Of a stretch of 64,000 nucleotides of DNA, positions 19,422 to 26,650 are shown one piece after another. The stretch is from the NCBI GenBank assembly GCA_900079695.1, contig LT599022.1, forward strand, positions 2,424,001-2,488,000, read 5' to 3'. The notes below the pieces were generated by a model that was not told the DNA's origin, did no database searches, and worked only from the letters and a program-made list of their open reading frames with translations. Made by a program: the position numbers and the translations under genes. Origin of the DNA: an uncultured Alphaproteobacteria bacterium (GTDB lineage: Bacteria > Pseudomonadota > Alphaproteobacteria > Rhodospirillales > Rhodospirillaceae). Positions within the stretch are counted from its first letter, which is position 1; each line of letters starts with the position of its first letter.

Positions 19422-19646
19422 ATGGGTGCCGCAACATTAATCCAAAATAGGACCACTCGCGCTATTGATGAGGATCTCATTGATGAAACGATAGATGACC
19501 TCAGAGGCGCGAGCGACATTCTCTCGTGCCTTGCGCATGCCTCCGTCACGGGCTGCCAACCTCTTCCGGAAGCGTACCGCCTAGTTGGAAGCGTAATTTC
19601 TGGAATTGAGGCACGACTGAAACAGGCCGTCGGGCGGGAGGATTGA
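19422..19646 (+). CDS. small hypothetical protein of the island
   Basis: A 74-residue, mostly helical acidic protein with no recognised domain. A near-perfect AAGGAGG ribosome site lies before the ATG, which supports it as a real gene. It lies 73 bases after the integrase and 4 bases before the next small gene. Codon use is less GC-biased than the host's. Confidence 0.65.
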   Translation: MGAATLIQNRTTRAIDEDLIDETIDDLRGASDILSCLAHASVTGCQPLPEAYRLVGSVISGIEARLKQAVGRED

Positions 19647-19650
19647 GGCT

Positions 19651-19851
19651 ATGACTCCCAGGAAAGCCGCCTCATTGCTGCGCGCCCACGATCAATTGCA
19701 GGCTCTCACCCGAGAGGTCGTTTTTGCAGCAACCGACGCAGAGTATCACCGCTTGGTAATGCGGATACGGTCTAAGCTTAAGCGGTTGGGGCCGGACTTC
19801 GAACAGCGCTTCCGAGAAGCTGTTGACCATACCGCCCACCGCCCCATCTGA
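19651..19851 (+). CDS. small basic hypothetical protein of the island
   Basis: A 66-residue, helical, Arg-rich protein (MRIRSKLKRLGPDFEQRFRE in its second half). The ribosome site GGGAGGA lies at the end of the preceding gene, so the two are probably translated together. No family recognised. Confidence 0.6.
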   Translation: MTPRKAASLLRAHDQLQALTREVVFAATDAEYHRLVMRIRSKLKRLGPDFEQRFREAVDHTAHRPI

Positions 19852-19945
19852 CCGAACGGCCGCGCCTAGCTCGACGGAGCGAAAGCCCGGGACCCTTGCC
19901 CGGCGGCGCGGCCCTCCCTCGCAAGGAGCGCGAAAGGGCGCGCAT

Positions 19946-20515
19946 ATGCACAATCGAGAGTTCTGGAGCCAATGGATATCCGCTCTCCTATGTTCCAAAA
20001 ACGAATTCTGCAACACTCTAGTTTCTGAAATCTGCAATGACCCGTTTTGCAGAGATGATCGCGATCTCGCGAATTTTATGAGGCTCTCGTGGGATGCAGA
20101 GATAAGATCATTTCTAGATGATGCTACAACCACTGGAATAATTAAAGAATTCTACGATATATCTGACAGAAATCATTTCACCCCGAAAATTCAACCTCGG
20201 GCCGCTGTCGAGATCATGCGGTCGAACTCGGCATACTCTCATCTCCTCCCCTCATCATTGTTGGAAGCTTTGTCCGAACCGGCGTCTTCGGCGGAGAAGA
20301 AAATCTCGGACGGAATGGATTGCCGGGATTGGCTAGAGCAACTCATGCGGGCGGGACCGCCCGAGCGAACAAAAGCCGAGTATCGATCAATAGGGATGGC
20401 CCGATTCAGTATCTCGGCACGTGCGTTTGATAGAAGTTGGATGGGCGCAGCGCAGACCGTTGGCCCCAAGCTTGGGGCAGCATGGACAAAATCAGGCCGT
20501 CGTAAACGGCAATAG
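19946..20515 (+). CDS. hypothetical cargo protein with low GC
   Basis: The 189-residue protein has no domain I recognise. It contains several cysteines in the first 40 residues (NEFCNTLVSEICNDPFCRDD) and a basic C-terminus (KSGRRKRQ). Its base composition is far below that of the host and the rest of the island, which points to separate acquisition. The ATG at 19946 is preferred over an earlier frame opening at 19823 because the upstream extension overlaps the previous gene and is GC-rich, low-complexity sequence. Confidence 0.55.
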   Translation: MHNREFWSQWISALLCSKNEFCNTLVSEICNDPFCRDDRDLANFMRLSWDAEIRSFLDDATTTGIIKEFYDISDRNHFTPKIQPRAAVEIMRSNSAYSHLLPSSLLEALSEPASSAEKKISDGMDCRDWLEQLMRAGPPERTKAEYRSIGMARFSISARAFDRSWMGAAQTVGPKLGAAWTKSGRRKRQ

Positions 20516-20736
20516 CCTGACGCGCGTGCACCGAACTCCGGAGTGGCAATCATAACAGCAATAAAATCAGTGCAATGATTACCCATAAACATATTTATAA
20601 TCAATCATCTAAATCGATTCACCTTGGCCCTAGCCAATATTGATTTCATGCCCTCTATTAAGGCAACCCACTACCTCCGTACCCTCACGTCACGCAACCA
20701 CGAACGCTCAGACGTTCGCCATGAAGTGAGGACCCG
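20516..20736. other. AT-rich intergenic region before the AlpA-like gene
   Basis: No gene is supported. It is the most AT-rich stretch of the left half of the island and ends with the inverted repeat listed next. Confidence 0.5.
20701..20718. promoter_or_regulatory. inverted repeat before the AlpA-like gene
   Basis: CGAACG-N6-CGTTCG is a perfect 6+6 dyad 18 bases before the ATG at 20737, a plausible autoregulatory site. Confidence 0.45.
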
Positions 20737-20937
20737 ATGAAAGCTCTCTATACCCTTGAAGAGTTCTCCACCGCCTTCGGCATCGGAAAGACCAAAATCT
20801 ATGCCTTGCTGAAAAGCGGCGAGTTGTCCGCCCGGAAGATCGGGCGGCGCACCGTCATTCCCGCCGAAGCGGCGCAGCGCTGGGCCGAATCGTTGCCGGG
20901 CTATCGGCCTACCGTGGGGGGTCAGGCGGATCGTTGA
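20737..20937 (+). CDS. AlpA-like excisionase/HTH DNA-binding protein
   Basis: The 66-residue protein is a single MerR-like winged helix of the excisionase/AlpA type: YTLEEFSTAFGIGKTKIYAL, then LLKSGELSARKIGRRTVIP, the usual wing sequence. In P4-like elements such proteins switch on or direct excision. It lies four bases before the next gene of the replication-like module, with an inverted repeat upstream. Confidence 0.85.
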   Translation: MKALYTLEEFSTAFGIGKTKIYALLKSGELSARKIGRRTVIPAEAAQRWAESLPGYRPTVGGQADR

Positions 20938-20940
20938 CGG

Positions 20941-21531
20941 ATGGAGAGCAAACTCCCGCCCACCTTCGATGCTCCGGCCTGGAACGTCGAAGCAACCTGG
21001 GAACGCGCCCGGCCCTGCAAAGGCACCGTTGCCGCCAAATTTCTCCTTTTCCATCAAATCGACGTCTATCCCGGCAGCATCATCCGTTTCCTGCCTGGCA
21101 TCTACTTCCGGCGCTTCATCGCCGCTCCGGCGGTTATCCTTCCGATGCGTCGCTGGCCCGACGCCACCATCGTCGCTCTGGAAGCATGGCCCCTCTCTGA
21201 CGACGGCCTTATGTCGCCGCGTCTCGATCCAGAAATCTGGGGCGGGCCGGATATTCTCGGGGCGGCCGTTCAATGTGGTGGGGCGGGTTCCGGCTCTTTG
21301 GCCCTCACCTCCTCCGGCCTCGATGCGCTCCGCCTCTTCTGCGCCCTGGACGAACCATGCTGGGGAGCCATCGGGTTCAGGCTCCGCGACGGAATCTTCC
21401 TGCCCCCACCGCCCGCGGCCCGAGTTGTTACCGTCGTCGACGCCGAGCCGCCCATGCCTCAGGTGGTGCGGCGGTGGCGCACCGAAGATCGTGAAATCCG
21501 ATTCCGTCAAACCTACGCGGAGGCTGGGTAA
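20941..21531 (+). CDS. hypothetical protein coupled to the DUF927 gene
   Basis: The 196-residue protein has no family I recognise. Its stop overlaps the next ATG by one base (TAATG), and it starts 4 bases after the AlpA-like gene, so the three genes form one unit. A shared role in replication or its control is plausible but unproven. Proline-rich near 150-160 (FLPPPPAARVV). Confidence 0.6.
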   Translation: MESKLPPTFDAPAWNVEATWERARPCKGTVAAKFLLFHQIDVYPGSIIRFLPGIYFRRFIAAPAVILPMRRWPDATIVALEAWPLSDDGLMSPRLDPEIWGGPDILGAAVQCGGAGSGSLALTSSGLDALRLFCALDEPCWGAIGFRLRDGIFLPPPPAARVVTVVDAEPPMPQVVRRWRTEDREIRFRQTYAEAG

Positions 21532-23318
21532 TGTCCAACGCGTTCGGCGGGAGCGCCACTTTCGACGATGATGGGCGGCTGGCGGCTCCACCGCCGACGA
21601 GCCGAGCTTACGGCGGCGGGCGGTTCGACGTTTCCCCCGGCGGGGTCTATTTCACCGGGCCGCCCGACAAGAACGGTAACGAGCCCGCACCGAAGTGGAT
21701 CAGCAGCCCACTTTACGTGGTGGCGAAAACTCGGGACGCGAAGTCCGGCGAGTGGGGGAGGCTTCTCGAATGGCATGACGATGACGGCGTAAAGCATCAA
21801 TGGGCAATGCCGATCGCGCTGTTGCAGGGCGAGGGGGTGGACGTACGCCAGGAACTCGCCCGCCTGGGACTGCGGATCGCCCCGGGAAAGGGCGCGCGCG
21901 ACCTTCTGGCGGCCTATCTGCAAGTCTGGGAGGTGAAGGCCCGCGCGCGGTGCGTCGATCGCCTGGGATGGCACGGGACGGTTTTCGTCACACCTTCCGA
22001 AGCGATCGGCGCGGACGCCGAAACCGTGGTGTTCCAAAACGCAAGCGCCGTCGAGCCCGCTCTTTCGGAATGCGGGACGGTGGAAGAATGGCGCAAGGCG
22101 GTGGCATCCCTGGCGGCAGGCAATTCGCGGCTGGTGTTCGCGCTCTCGGTGGCGTTCGCAGGGCCCTTGGCCGAAATCGCAGGCGAAGACGGCGGCGGTT
22201 TTCACCTACGCGGCGCATCGTCGTCGGGCAAGTCCACCGCCCTCAAATTATCGGCCTCGGTATGGGGCGATCCGAACGCCTATCCCCGCCTCTGGCGATC
22301 CACCGCCAACGGCTTGGAAGGGCTCGCCGCGCTCCATAACGACGGCCTGTTGATCCTCGACGAATTGAGCCAGATGGACCCCAAGGAGGCGGGAGAGGCT
22401 GCGTACCTGCTGGCGAACGGACAGGGCAAAGCCCGCGCCTCCCGAACCGGCGCCGCTCGACAATCCCCGCGTTGGCGGCTGTTGTTCCTCTCCGCCGGAG
22501 AAGAATCGCTCTCTTCGCTGATGGCTCGCGTCGGGCGCAAGACCAACGCAGGGCAAGAGATCCGCATGGCCGACATCGAGGCCGATGCGGGGAAAGGTAT
22601 GGGCATCTTCGAGAGGTTGCACGGCTTCGCCTCACCCGCCGCCCTCGCCTTGGGCCTCAAGGATGCGGCAATGCACCACCACGGCGCGGTGGGAACCCGA
22701 TGGCTACGGCATGTCGTGGCCGATCGAGCGGACCTTGCTGAGCGAATTTCCGATGGCCTCACCTGTTTCGTCGGGAGTTGCGTTCCCCACGATGCCGCGG
22801 GCCAGGTGGTGCGGGTGGCGCGGCGGTTCGCCCTTGCTGCCGTGGCGGGGGAAATGGCTTCTGGCTACGGCCTCACCGGATGGGAAGATGGCGAAGCCAC
22901 CGCCGGCGCCGCCGCCTGTTTCGCCGCTTGGCTGGATGCCTTCGGCGGATGCGGCAACCGTGAGGAACGGGCCCTCCTGATCCAGGTTCGGGGATTCTTC
23001 GAGGCCCACGGTGCAAGCCGCTTCGAAGATGTGGCCTATGCTGGAAAAGATCGTCGCGTCATCGCCCGCGCTGGGTTCTATCGAACGATCAGCGAAGATG
23101 ACGACACCCGGGAGTACCTCGTTCTTCCCGAGGCATTCTCTCACGAAGTCTGCAAGGGGTTCGATGTCAAGATGGCGGCACGAACCCTGGTAGCGGCGGG
23201 TTGGCTGGCCCCCGGCTCGGACGGCCGACCAACCCAGAAACCGCGCATCCCCGGCATGGGCCCGACACGGGTCTACGTGTTCTCCCCCGCCATGTGGGGC
23301 GAAGACGCCGCGGCTTGA
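21531..23318 (+). CDS. DUF927 domain ATPase (helicase-like, replication-associated)
   Basis: This 595-residue protein matches the DUF927 family. An N-terminal region (WISSPLYVVAKTRD) leads to an ATPase core with Walker A GASSSGKST near 228 and Walker B LLILDEL near 268, followed by GKARASRTG and WRLLFLSAGE. DUF927 proteins occur in phages, satellites and islands and are often next to or fused with primase domains; no Toprim or primase domain is seen here. It would be the best candidate replication protein of the element. Confidence 0.85.
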   Translation: MSNAFGGSATFDDDGRLAAPPPTSRAYGGGRFDVSPGGVYFTGPPDKNGNEPAPKWISSPLYVVAKTRDAKSGEWGRLLEWHDDDGVKHQWAMPIALLQGEGVDVRQELARLGLRIAPGKGARDLLAAYLQVWEVKARARCVDRLGWHGTVFVTPSEAIGADAETVVFQNASAVEPALSECGTVEEWRKAVASLAAGNSRLVFALSVAFAGPLAEIAGEDGGGFHLRGASSSGKSTALKLSASVWGDPNAYPRLWRSTANGLEGLAALHNDGLLILDELSQMDPKEAGEAAYLLANGQGKARASRTGAARQSPRWRLLFLSAGEESLSSLMARVGRKTNAGQEIRMADIEADAGKGMGIFERLHGFASPAALALGLKDAAMHHHGAVGTRWLRHVVADRADLAERISDGLTCFVGSCVPHDAAGQVVRVARRFALAAVAGEMASGYGLTGWEDGEATAGAAACFAAWLDAFGGCGNREERALLIQVRGFFEAHGASRFEDVAYAGKDRRVIARAGFYRTISEDDDTREYLVLPEAFSHEVCKGFDVKMAARTLVAAGWLAPGSDGRPTQKPRIPGMGPTRVYVFSPAMWGEDAAA

Positions 23319-23365
23319 GCGGACAAAACCAAGCAGCGTCCATCTCCGTTCCGAAAGGAGCACTC

Positions 23366-24151
23366 ATGTTGCAAATCCACCTGAGCGCGTCGGTTGAGGG
23401 TATCCTTGCCCAACTGACGGAGTTTGAGCAGCGCCAAGTTCCCTTCGCGCTCGCGCAAGCTCTGACGAAGACGGCGCATGCGGCACGGAAAGAGGTACTG
23501 CACCAGATGCCCCAGCGCTTCATTCTGCGCTCGGGCTGGCCACAGAAAGGCTTGCGCGTGACACCCGCCCACAAGAACGATGCGAACCCCACCGCCTCAG
23601 TTTGGACGAAAGAATGGTATATGGCCGACCACGAGAGCGGCGGCATTCGGCGACCACGATCGAGCGGGCATCTGTGGATTCCGACCCTCGCCGCGCGGGC
23701 GGGCGGCACGATCGAGGGGCGAGTTCTCTCTCGAAACTACCCGGGCAACCTCCGCAAGACGATGGACAAGCCCGGCCGCAAGCGCCGGAAGAAACCTGGG
23801 AAGGGGAGCTACGCGAAACCTCGTCCGTTCAGGATCGGCAACAGCATCTATATCCGCCAGGATAGCGAGCGATTCCCCATCGTCCGCCTTTATTCCCTTG
23901 CCGAGCGAGCAGTCTACAAGCCCCGCTGGGAGTTCGAGAAGACTATTGCCGCCGAAGCTCGAACCTTGCCACGCACCTTCATCGAATGCCTGGATAAGGC
24001 GTTGAAGACCGGACGGGGCGGGCCGACAAACTCGGCTTACGTCGATCATCTGATGCAATCCGGCAGCGATAGCTTCACGTCCGATAGTGGGAGCCCGATC
24101 CCTTCCTCTCCCTCCTTCGCCCAAATCCTCACCTCCAACGGCGAAGACTGA
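23366..24151 (+). CDS. phage minor tail protein Z-like protein
   Basis: The 261-residue protein begins with the phage tail-Z/GPZ pattern (LTEFEQRQVPFALAQALTKT, then AARKEVLHQMP), followed by a basic middle region (RKRRKKPGKG). Tail-Z proteins help tail completion in lambda-like phages, but lone homologues are common in integrative elements without other tail genes. The ATG follows AAGGAG and is 47 bases after the DUF927 gene. A strong terminator ends the unit. Confidence 0.7.
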   Translation: MLQIHLSASVEGILAQLTEFEQRQVPFALAQALTKTAHAARKEVLHQMPQRFILRSGWPQKGLRVTPAHKNDANPTASVWTKEWYMADHESGGIRRPRSSGHLWIPTLAARAGGTIEGRVLSRNYPGNLRKTMDKPGRKRRKKPGKGSYAKPRPFRIGNSIYIRQDSERFPIVRLYSLAERAVYKPRWEFEKTIAAEARTLPRTFIECLDKALKTGRGGPTNSAYVDHLMQSGSDSFTSDSGSPIPSSPSFAQILTSNGED

Positions 24152-24197
24152 CGGGTTCAGAGTTCGCCCCCCTTGTCCCGTTTGGGTTTACCCTGCG

Positions 24198-24233
24198 AAG
24201 ACGCCTTCCTGAGACACGGAAGGCGTCTTTTTT
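24198..24233 (+). terminator. strong intrinsic terminator
   Basis: A perfect 12-bp stem (24198-24209 with 24218-24229), 8-base loop, followed by a T run. Confidence 0.92.
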
Positions 24234-24236
24234 GGG

Positions 24237-24300
24237 TTGTCTTTGGCCATTTGAGACGGTAAAAAGAAATGGTCTAGAGCCAAACGAGACACTTCGGGAC
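24237..24300 (+). promoter_or_regulatory. promoter and dyad region before the serine recombinase
   Basis: TTGTCT (24237-24242) and TAAAAA (24260-24265) are 17 bases apart. The same stretch holds interrupted dyads: TTTGGC with GCCAAA, CATTT with AAATG, and two GAGAC copies. A resolvase binding site is possible. Confidence 0.4.
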
Positions 24301-24312
24301 GGAGACGACGAT

Positions 24313-24855
24313 ATGAGCAAGTTCGGTTACGCGCGCGTCAGCACCACCGACCAGGATACCGGCATCCAAGAAGCCGCACTTACCGCCGCCGGGTGCGATT
24401 TGATCCGCACTGAGAAGGCGACCGGCACCAGCATGGACAAGCGCCCCGAATTGCGGACCATCCTCGACTTCCTTCGCCCGGGCGATGTGCTGGTCGTCAC
24501 CCGAATCGATCGCTTGGCGCGCTCCATAGCTGACCTCCAGACCATCGTGAAGACGATCAAGACCAAAGGAGCTTCTCTCGCCTGCACGGAGCAGCCAATC
24601 GACACCAGCACGGCGGCGGGCAAGGCGTTTCTCGACATGCTCGGCGTCTTCGCCGAATTCGAAACGAACCTGCGCCGTGAACGGCAGATGGAAGGCATTG
24701 CCAAGGCCAAGGCGGCAGGCGTCTACAAAGGACGGCGCGCCGAAATCGACGGAGAGACCGTCCGCCAGATGCATGCGGAAGGCATCGGAGCAACCGAGAT
24801 CGCCAAGCGCCTGGGCATTGCCCGCGCCTCGGTGTATCGCGTCCTCGCCGGATAA
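24313..24855 (+). CDS. serine recombinase (resolvase/invertase family)
   Basis: The 180-residue protein is a compact resolvase. The catalytic Ser lies in FGYARVSTTDQD (Ser10), the conserved Arg in VVTRIDRLARS, the helix E region in FAEFETNLRRERQMEGIAKA, and a C-terminal HTH in GATEIAKRLGIARASVYRVLAG. It would resolve dimers or invert a segment in the element. The start at 24313 is preferred to an upstream frame opening at 24232, which overlaps the promoter and terminator. Confidence 0.93.
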   Translation: MSKFGYARVSTTDQDTGIQEAALTAAGCDLIRTEKATGTSMDKRPELRTILDFLRPGDVLVVTRIDRLARSIADLQTIVKTIKTKGASLACTEQPIDTSTAAGKAFLDMLGVFAEFETNLRRERQMEGIAKAKAAGVYKGRRAEIDGETVRQMHAEGIGATEIAKRLGIARASVYRVLAG

Positions 24856-24930
24856 TCCCCGAGGACGGCTGGCGCGCGAAAAGGCTGGGCGAAGGGAATC
24901 TCTCCCGCTTTTTGCGAGGTTCCCGGTAAC

Positions 24931-25503
24931 GTCCCCAGTATCCCCACCGCTCGAATGCTGCTGGGGACGGCGAGAACCTAACATTTCTGCGCCTGTCCCC
25001 ATTGTCCCCAATGTCCCCGACCGGACAGAGACGAAGCCCCGCAGAAGCTGCCCATGGGATAGACGGGATGCTTACCAAAGCTGAGGTGTCCCCGGTCGTC
25101 CCCAATGTCCCCACATGAAGAAAGCAATCACATTGATGGTACGCCCCTCCATGGGGTGTCGCACCTGAGGGATTACGCCAACCGTCAGAAACAGAGTCTC
25201 AACCCCCAGCATGGTCGCGGGTCCTTCCCCCACTTTTATGTCCAACGGGTAATGCACACCGCGTGGGGCCTCTCGGTTTAGAGAGCCTTCAAAGGGTAAA
25301 CCATTAAACGTTTACTAAACGATTTCTCGTTTAATCTCATTAGATTGGGCCAATTTCGTTTAAGTGCGCGCCAATTTAACGATAGTCGTGATGCTAATGC
25401 ACCTCTGCCCGCTAAACCTTGAGGCGGGGACACTGGGGACACGGCGGCTTTAAACGGCTTTCTACGTCCCCACCGCCAGAGTGAGCGTGGGGACATTGGG
25501 GAC
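24931..25503. repeat. GTCCCC motif array (iteron-like)
   Basis: GTCCCC occurs on the + strand at 24931, 24995, 25004, 25013, 25088, 25098, 25107 and 25466, and its complement GGGGAC at 24963, 25426, 25435, 25489 and 25498. Copies come in runs with a 9-base period (TGTCCCCAA type). Left-hand runs point one way and right-hand runs mostly the other, around the AT-rich core. This resembles iterons for a replication initiator; that is inferred. Confidence 0.7.
25305..25362. repeat. CGTTTA repeats in the AT-rich core
   Basis: TAAACGTTTA (25305-25314) is a perfect palindrome; TAAACG at 25316 and CGTTTA at 25328 and 25357 repeat the same hexamer. The patch stands out in a GC-rich region and could be a melting or protein-binding site. 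Confidence 0.55.
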
Positions 25504-25534
25504 ATGGCGGAAAGCCGCACCCTCTGCCGAGCAA

Positions 25535-25828
25535 TCAATCTGCACGGGCAGACGGCATATCTTCCGGCACATCCACAGGAATGGGGACGATGGAAAATCC
25601 CTCCTCGCCAGGCTCCAGCCTAACGCGATCCAGCGGCGTCGGCTCGGGGATCTCGTCGCCATCGCGGAGCATGCCGGAAAGATGCAAGCCCAGAGCCTCC
25701 GCTCCCATCTCGATCGCTTCGTTCAGCGTGTCGCCCACCGACACGCAACCGGGAAAGTCCGGAAAGACCACGCCGAAAACCCCGCCGTCTTCATCCTGAC
25801 CTATAACCGCAGGATACAGCCGCTCCAT
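25535..25828 (-). CDS. orphan HicB-family antitoxin-like protein
   Basis: The 97-residue protein has the HicB/UPF0150 RNase-H-like pattern: YPAVIGQDEDGGVFGVVFPD, FPGCVSVGDTLNEAIE, then EALGLHLSGML and an acidic tail (PIPVDVPEDMP). The start at 25828 follows GGAGG. HicB normally pairs with a HicA mRNA interferase encoded immediately upstream, but neither side of this gene encodes HicA. No DNA-binding tail is evident. It may be a relic or act on a toxin elsewhere. Confidence 0.85.
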   Translation of the reverse strand: MERLYPAVIGQDEDGGVFGVVFPDFPGCVSVGDTLNEAIEMGAEALGLHLSGMLRDGDEIPEPTPLDRVRLEPGEEGFSIVPIPVDVPEDMPSARAD

Positions 25829-25991
25829 ATTTTGCCTCCCTCTCCACCACCTGCACATCCTCCGATTAAGATACTCGTAGGCGTACCCCTGTCGATCCCT
25901 CTAAGATTCCCCCCAAGTCCGTTGATTGCGACCGGCCCTCGGAAACTATACGGTTGCATCATTTTCAGCGTGCTAGGCTGGAGAGGTGACA

Positions 25992-26483
25992 ATGTCCGAC
26001 TTCCGCATCATTTCCGAAAACTCCGACGAGGACATCAGAAGGCGAGATGCCGAAATGGCGCTTGAGTGGCCATACCGAGCACTCGCGGCCAATCTCTTAC
26101 GCGTCGTCCGCGGAGCGGGTAACTCGGCCCGCCTGCTGGAGCAAATGGGTGAAGTGATCCGCCGATCCCGTGAATACTACGACATCGTCGGGCATTGGCC
26201 GGCGCCACAGACTATCAATGAGATCCTACGGCACCAATCCCCCGACGATAGAACTGCCGAGCACCTAGATAGCGGTCGCTATTCGCCGGCTGACGTCGAG
26301 CGGTGGGAAAAGGACGGATCAACGGCGGCCGATCGTGCTGTCTACAAAGCTTGTCGCGGCGCTCTTCAGATGTGCGCCTCACAACTCGTCCAGCAAACAA
26401 CACAGGAGCAAGCTGGCAAAAGCGAATTCCACGCGGGAGTTCGAGCTCTTATTGACTCTCGCTCGAAGAAGCCGCGACGGTAG
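25992..26483 (+). CDS. hypothetical island protein
   Basis: The 163-residue protein has no recognised domain. It is mostly helical and polar, with a conserved-looking core (WPYRALAANLLRVVRGAGNS) and a basic tail. The ATG at 25992 has GGAGAGG five bases upstream; a GTG two codons earlier is possible. It is the last gene of the island, 120 bases before the right att repeat. Confidence 0.6.
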   Translation: MSDFRIISENSDEDIRRRDAEMALEWPYRALAANLLRVVRGAGNSARLLEQMGEVIRRSREYYDIVGHWPAPQTINEILRHQSPDDRTAEHLDSGRYSPADVERWEKDGSTAADRAVYKACRGALQMCASQLVQQTTQEQAGKSEFHAGVRALIDSRSKKPRR

Positions 26484-26524
26484 GCGACAAACCCGCATTC
26501 TCGGGGCGCCCAGACGAGAAAGAC

Positions 26525-26543
26525 GGGGGTATTCTATGGGGTA
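26525..26543 (+). repeat. arm-type motif pair, right end
   Basis: GGGGGTA at 26525 and GGGGTA at 26538 repeat the motif seen beside the left end. Confidence 0.45.
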
Positions 26544-26605
26544 TCGGAATTTTCCATATCTGATTCTATGTTTCTGTATAGGTAGATAGGGTCAATTTGA
26601 TGGTC

Positions 26606-26619
26606 CCCCCGGGGCACCA
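26606..26619 (+). repeat. attR core
   Basis: CCCCCGGGGCACCA repeats the tRNA 3' end with one mismatch and marks the right boundary; normal GC-rich host sequence resumes after it. Confidence 0.75.
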
Positions 26620-26650
26620 TCATCGCGGGCGGCGCGCGCCGCCCCTTCCC

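Larger units (their letters stand above)
24856..25534. other. non-coding region, possible replication/partition locus
   Basis: No gene is supported over 680 bases; short frames here translate to Gly-Asp or Ser-Pro repeats caused by the DNA repeats. It contains the GTCCCC array and, at 25281-25385, an AT-rich core with four overlapping CGTTTA motifs at 25305-25333 and another at 25357. Confidence 0.6.
17909..26619 (+). mobile_element. integrative element (genomic island) in tRNA-Leu
   Basis: The element runs from the tRNA-Leu 3' end to an imperfect copy of that end at 26606-26619. A P4-type integrase gene lies directly beside the tRNA. The element carries an AlpA-like regulator, a DUF927 ATPase, a phage-tail-Z-like protein, a serine recombinase, an orphan HicB and small unknown genes. 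GGGGTA arm-type repeats occur near both ends. Base composition is lower in GC than the flanks, strongly so around 19950-20700 and 25280-25400. No conjugation, capsid or terminase genes are seen, so it is best seen as a satellite-like or decayed element needing a helper for transfer. Confidence 0.88.

Noticed and set aside
19823..20515. Longer version of the low-GC cargo gene
   Set aside because: The extension overlaps the preceding gene and is GC-rich, low-complexity sequence unlike the rest of the protein.
25072..25257. Small minus-strand frame in the GTCCCC region
   Set aside because: Its C-terminus (WGHWGRPGTP) is a translation of the DNA repeats; no ribosome site.
24931..25503. CRISPR array
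   Set aside because: Repeat unit is only about 9 bases, occurs in both orientations and has no uniform spacers; no cas gene nearby.
25278..25538. Second minus-strand frame in the repeat region
   Set aside because: Contains Ser-Pro repeats dictated by GGGGAC copies and crosses the AT-rich core; no support.
25829..25991. Search for a HicA toxin next to HicB
   Set aside because: No frame on either strand shows the HicA double-stranded-RNA-binding-like fold or its conserved His and Gly pattern.
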